Counted from the first letter of the stretch, positions 21,258-31,602 are shown. The stretch is DNA of 64,000 nt from Bauldia sp. (GCA_026126065.1 JAHCJY010000007.1:1-64000), one strand, 5' to 3'. Numbers and translations: made by a program. The notes: generated from the sequence alone by a model not told the origin.

Positions 21258-22565
21258 CACAGGCGCCTGAATTTGCTCGGTTTTCGCCGTCGGCTCGACG
21301 TGGATAAACTCGGCCTCGGGGAACTCGACCCTGAATTCGGCCCCGGCTCCGAGCCGGCTCTCGATGTGGAGCTTGCCGCGGTGGCGGGTGACGATGTGCT
21401 TCACGATCGCCAGTCCCAGTCCGGTGCCGCGGTGCTTGCGGCTGAGGTCGTCGTCGATCCGATAGAAGCGTTCGGTCAGGCGTGGCAGATGCTCGGTGGC
21501 GATGCCGGGGCCGAAGTCGATGACGCTGACCGAGCACGGGCCGCGCCGCTCGGGAACGGTCATGCGGATGACGACGCGGCCGCCCGACTGGCCGTACTTG
21601 CAGGCATTTATGACGAGATTGTCGAACACCTGGATGAGTTCGTCCCGGTCGCCGTGAATGATTGCCTGCCCGGCGGGAATGTCTGCCTCGATCACGACGC
21701 CGAGATCCCTCGCGAGCGGGGTCATGGTGTCCACGACATGGCGCAGCACCAGGATGAGGTCGGCCCGGTCCCGCGGGCGAAGGTGGGCGCGCAGTTCGAC
21801 GCGGGAGAGCGAGAGGAGATCGTCGATGAGGCGGCTCATCCGGGTCGCCTGCTCGTGCATGATGGCGAGGAAGCGCGCCTGCGCTGCGGGATCGTTGCGC
21901 GCCGGGCCCTGAAGCGTCTCGACGAAGCCCGCCAGGGATGCCAGCGGCGTCCGCAGTTCGTGGCTGGCATTGGCGACGAAATCGACGCGCATCCGCTCGG
22001 TCGCATGGAAGGCGGTGAGGTCGTCGACGACGAGCAGGATGCTGCCTGGAGCCGACGTCTCGTCGAGCGCGGCAAACCAGGCGGAGAAGGAGCGCTCGGT
22101 CGGCACCCGCTCCTCGAAGCGAACCTGCTGCGCGCCGCCCCCCTTCACCACCTTGTCGAAGGCGGCCAGCAGTTCGGGCTGGCGCAGGCGGAACAGGAGG
22201 AACTCGCCCTCGGTGATCCCGAAGGTGGCAACCGCGCGATCGTTCGCGAAGCGGACCTGTCCGTCCGCGCCGAGAATGAAGCAGGGGTCAGGCAGCGAGG
22301 CGGCCAGCGCCCGGGTTCCCCGCGGCAGGTTTTCGCGGGTGTTGCCCGCACCATTGCCGGCCGTCGCGTCCGGCGGCGCCTCGATCGGCAGGAAGGCCAT
22401 GGCAAGGGCGACCGCGGCAAGGAGGATCAGAGCTCCCGCCACCGCCACGAGGTCGAACATCGCCATGACCGCAAGGATACCGGCGGCGACGAGCAGCACC
22501 ACGCCACGCCGCGACAGGCGGCGCAGGGGACTTTCACGCGGCGGCGTCTCGGTCTGGTCGGCCAT
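21249..22565 (-). CDS. phoR: Phosphate regulon sensor histidine kinase PhoR
   Basis: Membrane sensor kinase that phosphorylates PhoB. Two hydrophobic segments lie at about 21-37 and 40-60 with no sizeable periplasmic loop, as expected for a sensor that reads the Pst/PhoU state rather than external phosphate. A PAS domain follows (about 85-190), then HisKA with His202 in NASHELRTPLASL, and the HATPase with N box NACKYGQSG, G1 DFGPGI and G2 GTGLGLAIVKHI. 438 aa. Its 3' end overlaps the Pho box of pstS. Confidence 0.97.
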   Translation of the reverse strand: MADQTETPPRESPLRRLSRRGVVLLVAAGILAVMAMFDLVAVAGALILLAAVALAMAFLPIEAPPDATAGNGAGNTRENLPRGTRALAASLPDPCFILGADGQVRFANDRAVATFGITEGEFLLFRLRQPELLAAFDKVVKGGGAQQVRFEERVPTERSFSAWFAALDETSAPGSILLVVDDLTAFHATERMRVDFVANASHELRTPLASLAGFVETLQGPARNDPAAQARFLAIMHEQATRMSRLIDDLLSLSRVELRAHLRPRDRADLILVLRHVVDTMTPLARDLGVVIEADIPAGQAIIHGDRDELIQVFDNLVINACKYGQSGGRVVIRMTVPERRGPCSVSVIDFGPGIATEHLPRLTERFYRIDDDLSRKHRGTGLGLAIVKHIVTRHRGKLHIESRLGAGAEFRVEFPEAEFIHVEPTAKTEQIQAPVAS

Positions 22566-22931
22566 CGGTCAATGCGGCTCCCTCGGTCCGCGAAGCGACT
22601 CGATCTTCAATCCTAGGGAGCGTCTGCGACAGTTCCAAGAATCCCCTCCTGCCACCGGCATCGCGGACATGCCCCACTCGCCCGGCGAAGGCGACGGCAA
22701 CCGCTCCATCCGGGAGGGTACTCCATCGGACGGCCTGAACGATCTCCGCGCCATTGTCCGCGACATCATCGACGCCGCCACATATAAGCCCGCTTGGATG
22801 CCTCTGTTCGATCCGCCGGCGCGCACGATCGAACGCGCCCATGCTAGAACGCGACAGAGGCGCCGGGGCATGGGCCGGGAGTTGGAGATCAGTCCGGGTG
22901 ACAGGGCGGCATTCTGTCGACGCGGAGCGTC
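22566..22931. other. Gene-free interval between phoR and a divergent gene
   Basis: 366 bases that must hold the promoters of phoR (leftward) and of the acidic membrane protein (rightward). Open frames crossing it show no coding signature. One isolated CTGTCGC-like unit near 22626-22632 lacks partners at 11-base spacing. I see no clear promoter or RNA element. Confidence 0.5.
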
Positions 22932-25274
22932 ATGTCTGATTTCTACACCGTCCTTCGCAGGTCGCTCGACCGCGCTGATGCGCCGGACGAGGAACAGCGC
23001 CAGGAGATCTACGACCGTCTCCGCGCCGTGATCGTGCGCAAGCTCGACGCCCACCGGCCGCGCCTGAGGGACACCGAGTTCCGTTCCCGCCTGGTTGCCT
23101 TTGACGATGCGGTCACCCGCATCGAGGACGAGATCGCCGCCTCGTTCGCGGCGGCTGACGATGTCTTCGACGAACTTCCGTATGAGCTGACGGCCGCGCC
23201 CCTCCCCGCCGAGCCCCTCGCGGCCGATGACTACGCCGACGAACTCGCCGACCCGGACGGCGAGGAGGAGACGCCCGACGAGGAGGAGACGCCCGACGAG
23301 GAGGCGTTCCTGTTCGCCGACGAAGAGGAAACGCCGGAACCGGAGTACGCACCGGAAGAGTTGGCGGAGCAGGATGCCGAGGAGTACGCCGCCGCGATCG
23401 AGGACTACGAGCCGGAACTCGAAGCCGAGCGGGAACTCGATGCCGAGCCGGAACTCGAAGCCGATCCGGAGTGGACGCCGGAGCCGGAGTGGACGCCGGA
23501 GACGGTGTCGGAGCCCGCGGACGAGGAGGACGATGTCGCCGAGACCGCCGGTCCGAGCACGATGTGGGGTTCGGCGATCGACCTTGCCTGGGACGAGACC
23601 ACGGCGCAGTGGCACGACCCGGAAGAACCCGTGAGGCCTGTGGCGCCGCCCGTGATGGTCGCTCCCGAAATGCGATTGCGGCCGGATTCGGAATGGGACC
23701 GGCGGCTCCAGATGGCGCTCGTCGAGGAAACGGTGCGGACGCGCGGATCCGCGGCCGCGGCGGATTGGATCGCCGACGAGGAAGAACCCGAGCCGCTGCC
23801 GGGCGACGCGGTGTTCTACGAGGAGGGTGAATGGGATCCGGAAGGGGCGATTCCGGAAGACGAAGCCGATCCCCTCCCCGGGAAGAGAGGCGGCCGGCTC
23901 GGCGCCGTGACGTCCAGGCTCCGGTCGCTGTCGCCGGGGCGTCTTCTTGGCCGGCGCAAGGCAGCGCGGCCAGGGCGCGCCCCACCGGTCGAGGACCCCG
24001 CTGACGCGCTGGGGGAACGGGGCCGGATGGAACCCGGGTTCGGCATGCAGCTGGAGGACGAGGCTCCGGTGCAGGAGCGCCGCACCTCCGTCCGCAGCGT
24101 TTCCCTCGAGGATCGCGAGGAGGTTCTTGCCGACGAACCCGAAGTCTCGGTGCGGTCGTTCCGCGATGCTCCCGAAGCGCAAGCCGGGCCGACCGGACGC
24201 CGACCGTCGCGGCTGGACCAGTCGCCGTCGCCAGCCCGCGGGGAGACGGGGATCCGGCCAGTGCGCCCGACACCGGCCCCTCCTCCCACCCGCGCCGACG
24301 GGCGTCCGGAACGGACACCGCCGCCGCCACGGCCCGGCCGGACCGGCAGGGCGGCCCACGCGCCAAGCTCCGACACAGTCTACGAGGACGACCTTCCCGT
24401 ACGGCCTGCGGGTGGCAGGCGCGTCCCGCCGCCGCCACCGGCGGAGATGCCGCCGTCCCGGGCGACGCTGCGCCGAGGACCGCGTCCCGCGCTGGAGGAC
24501 GCACGCTCGGCGTCGGAGCAGCGGAGCCTTGCCCCGGCCGGCAACCGCGCCATGCGATACCTCGGCTCCGACATCGACGGGGGCCCGGATACGGCACCCC
24601 CGATGCGAGGGCAGCCTGACTTCGAGGACGCGGCCGGGGAGTTGCCGCCGCGGCGCATGCCGCCGCGAAACGCTCCACCCGAGGGCCGCCGGCTCGTCTA
24701 CGAGAAGACGTATGGCAGCAAGATCTTCACTATCGCCGTCGTCGGCGCGATCGTTGTCGTGCTGGCGATCTGCGCCGTGCTGTTCGTACCGCGCCTCCTC
24801 GGGCTCGGCGATGCGGCGGAGGGGACGGGCGACGGCGGCGGCCAGGGCATCGTCCTGTTCGGCGGCGCCGACCCGATGGTGTTCGAGGCGGGCGCCGACA
24901 ATCCGGTCAACTTCGACGCCGAGACCGCCGGCGGCATCGTGCGGGTCGCGTCGTCCACGGCAGGCGCCGCGCGGGCAACGATCGGCCCCGGCATCGCCGG
25001 CGGCGTCGAGGGCCGCGAGGTCCGCGTCCGGCTCGATGTCCGTGGCACGCCCGGACGCCCTGCGATCACGCTCCGCCTCGCCTACCTTCGCGGGGGCACG
25101 CTGCTCGAGTGGCGGACAGTGAACCTGACGGGCGAATTCACGATCGTCGATGCGATCTGGACGATCCCGGCGGGCCTCGCCAGCACCGCCGATGCGCTCC
25201 TCATCGCGCCGGGCGTTCCGGGCGACGGCACGGCGGTCGACATCCGGCGGATCACGATGGATATCGGCGGATAG
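22932..25274 (+). CDS. Acidic, low-complexity single-pass membrane protein of unknown function
   Basis: 780 aa. The N-terminal 50-60 residues (FYTVLRRSLDRADAP onward) are a helical, charged segment of a kind seen at the N-terminus of uncharacterised Hyphomicrobiales proteins. Residues 80-200 are extremely Glu/Asp/Pro-rich with internal repeats (EETPDE, EPEWTP, ELEAE); residues 300-590 are Pro/Arg-rich and probably disordered. One membrane helix (about 598-620, TIAVVGAIVVVLAICAVLF) leads to a C-terminal domain of about 150 residues rich in predicted beta-strands (VRVRLDVRGTPGRPAITLRL), likely extracytoplasmic. GGAG precedes the ATG. The architecture suggests a cytoplasmic linker or scaffold tethered to an outer domain; no function is known to me. 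Confidence 0.8.
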   Translation: MSDFYTVLRRSLDRADAPDEEQRQEIYDRLRAVIVRKLDAHRPRLRDTEFRSRLVAFDDAVTRIEDEIAASFAAADDVFDELPYELTAAPLPAEPLAADDYADELADPDGEEETPDEEETPDEEAFLFADEEETPEPEYAPEELAEQDAEEYAAAIEDYEPELEAERELDAEPELEADPEWTPEPEWTPETVSEPADEEDDVAETAGPSTMWGSAIDLAWDETTAQWHDPEEPVRPVAPPVMVAPEMRLRPDSEWDRRLQMALVEETVRTRGSAAAADWIADEEEPEPLPGDAVFYEEGEWDPEGAIPEDEADPLPGKRGGRLGAVTSRLRSLSPGRLLGRRKAARPGRAPPVEDPADALGERGRMEPGFGMQLEDEAPVQERRTSVRSVSLEDREEVLADEPEVSVRSFRDAPEAQAGPTGRRPSRLDQSPSPARGETGIRPVRPTPAPPPTRADGRPERTPPPPRPGRTGRAAHAPSSDTVYEDDLPVRPAGGRRVPPPPPAEMPPSRATLRRGPRPALEDARSASEQRSLAPAGNRAMRYLGSDIDGGPDTAPPMRGQPDFEDAAGELPPRRMPPRNAPPEGRRLVYEKTYGSKIFTIAVVGAIVVVLAICAVLFVPRLLGLGDAAEGTGDGGGQGIVLFGGADPMVFEAGADNPVNFDAETAGGIVRVASSTAGAARATIGPGIAGGVEGREVRVRLDVRGTPGRPAITLRLAYLRGGTLLEWRTVNLTGEFTIVDAIWTIPAGLASTADALLIAPGVPGDGTAVDIRRITMDIGG

Positions 25275-25462
25275 GGCCGGCCGTCTGAGGCCGCGAACAC
25301 TCGCCTTTCAGTCTGTTGCCTCGGATTGCCGGCGTCGGCACGGAGGAACTGGCCCGCAAATTGCGCTTGCGGCGGACATGGGCGGCTTTGGCCTGAGGCG
25401 AATCCCTGCGCTTCGTGTAGAGCAGCCGGGGGAGATGAAACCCGAGCCCTGGAGTGCCCCGA

Positions 25463-28207
25463 ATGATTCAAGAGCCCGACCAGGAGACGTCAGACTGGCA
25501 CGCCCTTGGCGCCGATGAGGCGATGGCCAGGAAAGGCACGTCGCCGTCGGGGCTCCCGTCCACCGCCGCGAAGGACCGGCTCGCCGAGTACGGTCCAAAC
25601 CGTCTGCCCGCCCACGCTGCGACAGGGCCGCTGAAGCGCCTCCTTCTCCAGTTCAACAGTCTCCTCATCTACGTGTTGCTTGGGGCCGCCCTGTTGTCGC
25701 TCCTGCTCGGCCACTCCGTCGATGCGGTCGTGATCTTCGCGGTGATCCTCCTCAACGGCGTCATCGGCTTCGTCCAGGAAGGAAGAGCGGAGCAAGCCCT
25801 CGAAGCAATCCGCGGCATGATCGATCCACAAGCCTCGGTGCTCAGGGACGGTCGGAGACTTGCGATTCTCGCCGTCGAGATCGTCCCGGGTGACATTGTC
25901 CTCCTCCAGGCCGGTGACCGCGTCCCGGGCGACCTGCGCCTTACCCGGGCGCGCAGCCTCAGGATTGACGAAGCAATCCTCACGGGGGAGTCCGTCGCCG
26001 TTGAGAAGGGGCTTGCTCCGGTTCCTCGCGGCGCGACGGTCGGCGACCGGAGTTCAATGGCCTTCTCCGGGACGTTCGTTGCTGCAGGGCAGGGAGCGGG
26101 CGTTGTCGTCGCCACCGGTGGGAACACCGAACTCGGGCGGATCAGCGGCCTTCTCGGCGCAGTGGAGAACCTGAAGACCCCCCTGCTGCGGCAGATGGAT
26201 CGCTTCGCCAGGCAATTGACCATTGTCATCCTGGCGGTCTCGGCCGCGGCTTTCCTGTTCGCCTGGCTGGTCCGAAGCTACTCGATCGCCGACGCGTTCA
26301 TGGCCGTGGTCGGTCTGGCCGTCGCCGCCATCCCTGAGGGGTTGCCCGCGATCATGACCATTGCGCTGGCGATCGGGGTCCAGCGCATGGCGTCGCGAAA
26401 CGCCATCATCCGGCGACTTCCCGCAGTCGAGACGCTCGGTTCGGTATCGGTCATCTGCTCCGACAAGACGGGAACGCTGACCCGCAACGAGATGACGGCC
26501 ACTACCGTACTCACTGCCGCGGGCCAGCTGACAGTCACCGGCTCGGCGTACGGGCCGGAGGGAAGCTTCAGCACTGAACACTCCGATGCGGACCCGGCCA
26601 AGGATGTGGTGTTGGCCGCTCTCGCACGGGCCGCGGTGCTCTGCAACGACGCTGAAACGCGCGAAACCGAGGCAGGCTGGATCGTTGACGGCGATCCGAT
26701 GGAAGGCGCCCTGGTGGCACTCGGGATGAAGGCAGGGCTCAAGCCGGACTCCGTTCGCCAGCAGGTCCCGCGCAGTGACGAAATACCGTTCGACGCCAGC
26801 CATCGCTTCATGGCCACGCTTCACCAGAGCCGCGATGGCGACGCCTTCATCCTCATCAAGGGCGCGCCGGAGCAGGTTCTGGAGATGTGCGCGCTTGAGC
26901 GCCGTCCCGACGGGGACCACCCACTTGACCCCGCGGTCTGGCGCGCGAAGGCAGAGACGCTCGCCGGCAGAGGTCAACGCGTCCTTGGCTTCGCAACCAA
27001 GGCGGCCGATGACGGGAAGCAGGATCTGACCTTTGCGGACCTGGAAGGTGGAGCCGTGTTGCTCGGCTTCGTCGGCTTCATCGACCCACCACGGCCGGAG
27101 GCAACCGAGGCCATCGCCGAGTGCCGTGCAGCTGGCATTCGGGTGGTGATGATCACCGGCGACCACGCAGCAACCGCGCGGGAAATCGCCCGACAACTCG
27201 GCATCAGCGAGCGGCCGAGTGCTTTGACGGGAAGAGAACTCCAGTCAATGGACGATGCCGCGCTCCGGGCGGCCATTCGAGAGACGTCGGTGTTCGCGCG
27301 GACAACACCGGAGGACAAGCTCCGCCTCGTGAAGGCGCTCCAGGCCGAAGGGCTGACTGTCGCAATGACCGGCGACGGCGTGAACGACGCTCCCGCACTG
27401 AAGCGCGCGGATGTCGGGGTGGCCATGGGGCGAAAGGGCACCGAGGTGGCCAAGGAGTCTGCCGAGATGGTTCTGGCCGACGACAACTTCGCGTCGATCG
27501 TCGCCGCCGTTCGCGAGGGACGTACGGTCTACGACAACCTGATCAAGGTCGTACGCTGGACGCTGCCGACCAACGGTGGCGAGGCGCTGACCATACTTGT
27601 CGCAATCGCGTTCGGCCTGGCGTTGCCGATCACACCAGTTCAGATTCTCTGGATCAACATGGTGACCGCGGTGGCATTGGGACTGACCCTGGCGTTCGAG
27701 CCCGGCGAAGCGGGATCCATGCGACGCCGGCCTCGACCACGCGATCAGCCTATCCTTACCGGCGATCTAGTCTTCCGTATCATCTTTGTTTCTATTCTCA
27801 TGGTGATCGGTGCGTTCGGAATGTTCTTCTGGGCTGACGGCCGCAGTCTCCCCATTGAGGAAGCGAGGACGCTGGTGGTCAACACCATCGTCGCGATGGA
27901 GATCTTCTACCTCTTCAGTGTTCGATACGTGCATGGCACGGCATTGAGCTGGCGAAGCATATTGGGAACGCCCGCAGTCCTGATCGGCGTCTCGGTGGTA
28001 GTCGTGGCGCAGATCGCCTTCACCTACCTTCCGGTTCTCCATGCGGTCTTCGGCACCCGCCCGATCGCCCTGCTGGATGGGCTCGCCGTGATCCTTGTCG
28101 GCGTCATCCTGCTGGTTGTCGTCGAGGCGGAGAAATGGGCCAGACTGACGTTGGCGAGGCGCCGGAAGTCGGGCCCAACAATCACGAGGGAGACGAACTC
28201 GGCCTGA
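25463..28207 (+). CDS. Cation-transporting P-type ATPase (P2/SERCA-like)
   Basis: 914 aa. Ion pump with the P-type hallmarks: TGES actuator loop, PEGLPA in M4 (291-296), phosphorylation site DKTGTLT (Asp334), KGAPE nucleotide-binding motif, MTGDGVNDAPALK hinge, and C-terminal helices M5-M10. The M5/M6 region resembles SERCA (NGGEA for N768/E771; WINMVTA for N796/T799), but the Asp equivalent to SERCA D800 is Ala, so Ca2+ transport cannot be assumed; cation specificity is open. The ATG at 25463 has GGAG (25451-25454) at ideal distance; a GTG nine bases upstream is the alternative. AT-richer codons than its neighbours in places may hint at transfer. Confidence 0.92.
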   Translation: MIQEPDQETSDWHALGADEAMARKGTSPSGLPSTAAKDRLAEYGPNRLPAHAATGPLKRLLLQFNSLLIYVLLGAALLSLLLGHSVDAVVIFAVILLNGVIGFVQEGRAEQALEAIRGMIDPQASVLRDGRRLAILAVEIVPGDIVLLQAGDRVPGDLRLTRARSLRIDEAILTGESVAVEKGLAPVPRGATVGDRSSMAFSGTFVAAGQGAGVVVATGGNTELGRISGLLGAVENLKTPLLRQMDRFARQLTIVILAVSAAAFLFAWLVRSYSIADAFMAVVGLAVAAIPEGLPAIMTIALAIGVQRMASRNAIIRRLPAVETLGSVSVICSDKTGTLTRNEMTATTVLTAAGQLTVTGSAYGPEGSFSTEHSDADPAKDVVLAALARAAVLCNDAETRETEAGWIVDGDPMEGALVALGMKAGLKPDSVRQQVPRSDEIPFDASHRFMATLHQSRDGDAFILIKGAPEQVLEMCALERRPDGDHPLDPAVWRAKAETLAGRGQRVLGFATKAADDGKQDLTFADLEGGAVLLGFVGFIDPPRPEATEAIAECRAAGIRVVMITGDHAATAREIARQLGISERPSALTGRELQSMDDAALRAAIRETSVFARTTPEDKLRLVKALQAEGLTVAMTGDGVNDAPALKRADVGVAMGRKGTEVAKESAEMVLADDNFASIVAAVREGRTVYDNLIKVVRWTLPTNGGEALTILVAIAFGLALPITPVQILWINMVTAVALGLTLAFEPGEAGSMRRRPRPRDQPILTGDLVFRIIFVSILMVIGAFGMFFWADGRSLPIEEARTLVVNTIVAMEIFYLFSVRYVHGTALSWRSILGTPAVLIGVSVVVVAQIAFTYLPVLHAVFGTRPIALLDGLAVILVGVILLVVVEAEKWARLTLARRRKSGPTITRETNSA

Positions 28208-28538
28208 TGTTCTTCGCCGGCGTCAGGGATGCCCGCCTGCGTCGACCCGCTTCGTGGTCCTCCGTGGAGGCTCTGGTTGCGGAAAAGAGTGACGCGCCGG
28301 CCAGCCTTCGTGCGCAGCGCAGCCAGCGACGCGGCAGTCGAAGCCTACGGCCGCCCGCAAATAGCGCCGCCCAGGGGCGAGAATGGGCAATCCAGAGGCC
28401 GGCTTGCGATCTCGCCATTGTCGCGACAGACGCGATGGACCTGCCGCCCAGAGCGTGGCCGCACGCTCCTCGGCTTCATAGAGAGCCTGATCGACCCGGC
28501 GGGTTCGAGGCAATCCTCGCCAGTTGTGACGTCCGTCT
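28208..28538. other. Gene-free interval between the P-type ATPase and cysNC
   Basis: 331 bases between convergent genes. Frames on both strands are open but give no recognisable protein, signal peptide or coherent composition. No T-tract terminator hairpin is evident. I see nothing annotatable. Confidence 0.5.
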
Positions 28539-30452
28539 CTACCGCCGGTGCGACCCGGCATAGCCGCGGGACACGAGGTAGGCCAGCACACGCTCGGCCA
28601 TCGCCTCGGGCATTTCGGCTGCCGCGTCGAGATGGAGGTCCGGGTTCACCGGCGGCTCGTACGGGCTGTCGATACCCGTGAAGTTCTTGATGCCGCCCTC
28701 GCGGGCCTTCTTGTACAGGCCCTTCGGGTCGCGCTCCTCCGCCACCGCGAGCGGCACGTCGACGAACACCTCGATGAACTCGCCCGCGCCCACCAGTTCG
28801 CGCGCCATCGCCCGCTCGGAGCGGAAGGGCGAGATGAACGAAACCAGCACGATCACGCCGGCATCGACGAACAGCTTGGCCACTTCGCCGACCCGCCGGA
28901 TGTTCTCGACGCGGTCGGCGTCGGTGAAGCCGAGGTCGCGGTTGAGGCCGTGGCGGATGTTGTCGCCGTCGAGGAGGTAGGTGTGGCACCCCATGAGGTG
29001 GAGCTTCTCCTCGACGAGGTTTGCCACGGTCGATTTCCCGGCGCCGGAGAGGCCGGTGAACCAGAGGATGGCAGGCCTTTGGCCTTTGGCGTCGGCGCGG
29101 GCGGCCTTGTCGATGGTCAGCGCCTGGCGGTGGATGTTGGTCGCTCGGCGAAGGCCGAAGCGGAACATGCCGGCGGCGGCCGTGGCGTTCGAGAAGCGGT
29201 CGATGAGGATGAAGGAGCCGGTCGTCCGGTTTTCATCATAAGGGTCGAAGGCGATCGGCTCGGCCAGCGACAGGTTGGCGAAACCGATGTCGTTGAGCGT
29301 CAGGGTCTTTGCCGCATGCGGCTGGAAGGACTGGACGTCGACCCGGTGTTTCAGTTCGCTCACCGTCGCGCCGACGGTGCGCGTGGCGGTCTTGAGGAGA
29401 TACGAGCGGCCCGGCAGCAGCGCCTCGTCGCTCATCCAGATGATGTGGGCGGCAATCTGGTCGGAGACCTGCGGACGCCCCTCGGCGGCCACGAGGAGGT
29501 CGCCGCGCGAGGCATCGACCTCGCGGTCGAGGGTGAGCGTCACGGCCTGGTGGACGGACGCGTCGGGCAGGTCGCCGTCCATCGTCACGATGCGCGCGAC
29601 CTTCGCCTTCTGGCCGGAGGCGGCGATGGCGATCTCGTCGCCGACCGTGACGGTGCCGCCGGCGACGGTGCCGGCATAGCCGCGGAAATCGAGGTTCGGC
29701 CGGCTGACCCACTGCACCGGGAAGCGGAACGGCTTTCCGGCCTCGGCCTCGGTGACGTCGATCGTCTCGAGGTAGTCGAGGAGGGCGGGGCCCTTGTACC
29801 AGGCAAGGTTCGGGCTCGGCGCGATGACGTTGTCGCCGAAGCGGGCGGACAGCGGGATCGCGACCTTGGTGGCGAAGCCAAGGTCGGCGGTGAGCTCCTC
29901 GAAGGCGGCGACGATCTCGTCGAAGCGCTCCTGCGAGTAGCCCACGAGGTCGATCTTGTTCACCGCCAGCACGACGTGGCGGATGCCGAGCAGCGAGACG
30001 ATGTAGGCGTGCCGGCGGGTCTGGGTGAGGATGCCCTGGCGGGAATCGACCAAGAGGACGGCGAGGTCCGCCGTCGAGGCGCCCGTTGCCATGTTGCGGG
30101 TGTACTGCTCGTGGCCGGGCGTATCGGCGACGATGAATTTCCGGCGGTCGGTCGCGAAGAAGCGGTAGGCGACGTCGATGGTGATGCCCTGCTCGCGCTC
30201 GGCCTCGAGGCCGTCGACGAGGAGCGCGAAGTCCATGTCGCCGCCCGTGGTGCCCCACTTCCGCGAATCGCGCTCGAGCGTGAGGATCTGGTCCTCGAAG
30301 AGGCGCTTGGAATCGTGCAGCAGGCGGCCGATCAGCGTCGACTTGCCGTCGTCGACGCTGCCGCAGGTGAGGAAGCGAAGGAGGCTCTGGTCCTCGGTGC
30401 CGGACAGGAGCTTTTCGACCGCGGCGCGGTCGAGCGCGATGGTGCCTTCCAC
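28539..30452 (-). CDS. cysNC: Bifunctional sulfate adenylyltransferase subunit 1/adenylylsulfate kinase
   Basis: Fusion enzyme for sulfate activation. The N-terminal CysN part is an EF-Tu-like GTPase with GSVDDGKST (31-39), [11 protein letters not shown] and NKIDL, which with CysD makes APS from sulfate and ATP. The C-terminal CysC part (from about residue 450) has the P-loop GLSGAGKST and the [10 protein letters not shown] motif and phosphorylates APS to PAPS. 637 aa; the CysN/CysC (NodQ-like) fusion is common in rhizobia and relatives. The start is a GTG at 30452 that shares one base with the cysD stop (TAGTG); a much longer upstream frame overlaps cysD and is rejected. Confidence 0.97.
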   Translation of the reverse strand: MEGTIALDRAAVEKLLSGTEDQSLLRFLTCGSVDDGKSTLIGRLLHDSKRLFEDQILTLERDSRKWGTTGGDMDFALLVDGLEAEREQGITIDVAYRFFATDRRKFIVADTPGHEQYTRNMATGASTADLAVLLVDSRQGILTQTRRHAYIVSLLGIRHVVLAVNKIDLVGYSQERFDEIVAAFEELTADLGFATKVAIPLSARFGDNVIAPSPNLAWYKGPALLDYLETIDVTEAEAGKPFRFPVQWVSRPNLDFRGYAGTVAGGTVTVGDEIAIAASGQKAKVARIVTMDGDLPDASVHQAVTLTLDREVDASRGDLLVAAEGRPQVSDQIAAHIIWMSDEALLPGRSYLLKTATRTVGATVSELKHRVDVQSFQPHAAKTLTLNDIGFANLSLAEPIAFDPYDENRTTGSFILIDRFSNATAAAGMFRFGLRRATNIHRQALTIDKAARADAKGQRPAILWFTGLSGAGKSTVANLVEEKLHLMGCHTYLLDGDNIRHGLNRDLGFTDADRVENIRRVGEVAKLFVDAGVIVLVSFISPFRSERAMARELVGAGEFIEVFVDVPLAVAEERDPKGLYKKAREGGIKNFTGIDSPYEPPVNPDLHLDAAAEMPEAMAERVLAYLVSRGYAGSHRR

Positions 30453-31357
30453 TAGAAGTACCCCTCGCGCTTCTTCTTCTCCATCGAGCCGCTCTCGTCG
30501 TGGTCGATGAGGCGGCCCTGCCGTTCGGACGTCCGGGCCAGCAGCATCTCGGCCACGATCTCCTCCAGCGTCGTCGCCGACGAATCGATCGCGGCGGTAA
30601 GCGGATAGCAGCCGAGGGTCCGGAAGCGCACGAGGCGCTCCTGCGGTGCCTCGCCGGGCTTCAGCCGCATCCGCTCGTCGTCGACCATGATCCACTGGCC
30701 GGAGCGCTCCACCACGGGTCGCCGCGCGGCGTAGTAGAGCGGGACGATGTCGATCTTCTCGGCGAGGATGTACTGCCAGATGTCAAGTTCGGTCCAGTTC
30801 GAGATCGGGAAGACGCGGATCGATTCACCGGGCGCAATGCGGGTGTTGTAGAGCGACCAGAGTTCGGGCCGCTGGTTCTTCGGGTCCCAGGCGTGGTTCT
30901 GGTTGCGGAAGGAGAAGACGCGCTCCTTGGCGCGGCTCTTCTCCTCGTCGCGCCGCGCGCCGCCGAAGGCCGCATCGAAGCCGTGCTTCGTCAGCGCCGC
31001 CTTCAGCGCGTCCGTCTTCATGATGCGGGTATAGAGGTTCGAGCCCTGGTCGAACGGGTTGACGCCCTCGGCCCGGCCTTCCTCGTTGGTGTGGACGAGG
31101 AGGTTGAAGCCGTACTTCTTCGCGGTCTCGTCGCGGAAGCGGATCATGTCCCGGAACTTCCACCCGGTGTCGATGTGGAGGAGCGGGAACGGCGGCGGGG
31201 CGGGATGGAACGCCTTCCGCGCCAGATGGAGCATCACGGACGAGTCCTTGCCGATCGAATACATCATGACCGGCTTCGCGAAGGTCGCGGCGACCTCGCG
31301 CAGAATGAAGATGGACTCGGCTTCCAGCCGCTGGAGATGCGTAAGCGGGGAGTTCAT
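30452..31357 (-). CDS. cysD: Sulfate adenylyltransferase subunit 2
   Basis: PP-loop ATP sulfurylase subunit that adenylates sulfate to APS with GTP hydrolysis by CysN. The PP-loop motif [17 protein letters not shown] lies near residue 36; [13 protein letters not shown] and the [19 protein letters not shown] block are intact. 301 aa. It begins [16 protein letters not shown]. First gene of cysD-cysNC, with a candidate promoter and a 9-bp inverted repeat directly upstream. Confidence 0.98.
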   Translation of the reverse strand: MNSPLTHLQRLEAESIFILREVAATFAKPVMMYSIGKDSSVMLHLARKAFHPAPPPFPLLHIDTGWKFRDMIRFRDETAKKYGFNLLVHTNEEGRAEGVNPFDQGSNLYTRIMKTDALKAALTKHGFDAAFGGARRDEEKSRAKERVFSFRNQNHAWDPKNQRPELWSLYNTRIAPGESIRVFPISNWTELDIWQYILAEKIDIVPLYYAARRPVVERSGQWIMVDDERMRLKPGEAPQERLVRFRTLGCYPLTAAIDSSATTLEEIVAEMLLARTSERQGRLIDHDESGSMEKKKREGYF

Positions 31358-31359
31358 GC

Positions 31360-31413
31360 GGCCATAGGCTCCGGTACGGCGCGGAACCTATGGCCCCGCC
31401 GGCCCGCGCTCAA
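31360..31413 (-). promoter_or_regulatory. Candidate cysD promoter with a 9-bp inverted repeat
   Basis: On the minus strand TTGAGC (31408-31413) and TAGGTT (31385-31390) are 17 bases apart, about 28 bases before the cysD ATG. A perfect inverted repeat, GGCCATAGG (31360-31368) and CCTATGGCC (31387-31395), overlaps the -10 and the predicted leader. The arms are 18 bases apart, so it could be a DNA operator or an RNA hairpin at the mRNA start. Confidence 0.45.
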
Positions 31414-31602
31414 GCACGAACGATCCGCCCGTGCCAAACAATCGGGCCGATCGTTCCGCCGGTCCAGTGTCCGCAGGAACAGGTTTCCGCGGGGAGGTAC
31501 TCGGCGCGCAATTCGTTGAGCGCGGTCCCACGGTTCGGGGTACTCCATCCGAGACTGGATGGCTGGTTCCGCCGAAGGAACAGGTAGGAGGCAGGCCTGG
31601 CA

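Noticed and set aside
22626..22632. CTGTCGC-like unit upstream of phoR as a second Pho box
   Set aside because: No matching unit occurs 11 bases on either side, so it lacks the direct-repeat structure needed for PhoB.
23262..23297. Tandem 18-bp direct repeats that might suggest a CRISPR-like array
   Set aside because: The copies are contiguous without spacers and encode repeating EETPDE residues inside an open acidic protein; they are coding slippage repeats.
28135..28563. Open frames in the interval after the P-type ATPase
   Set aside because: They overlap the ATPase 3' end or cysNC, have no ribosome-binding site and give compositionally random proteins.
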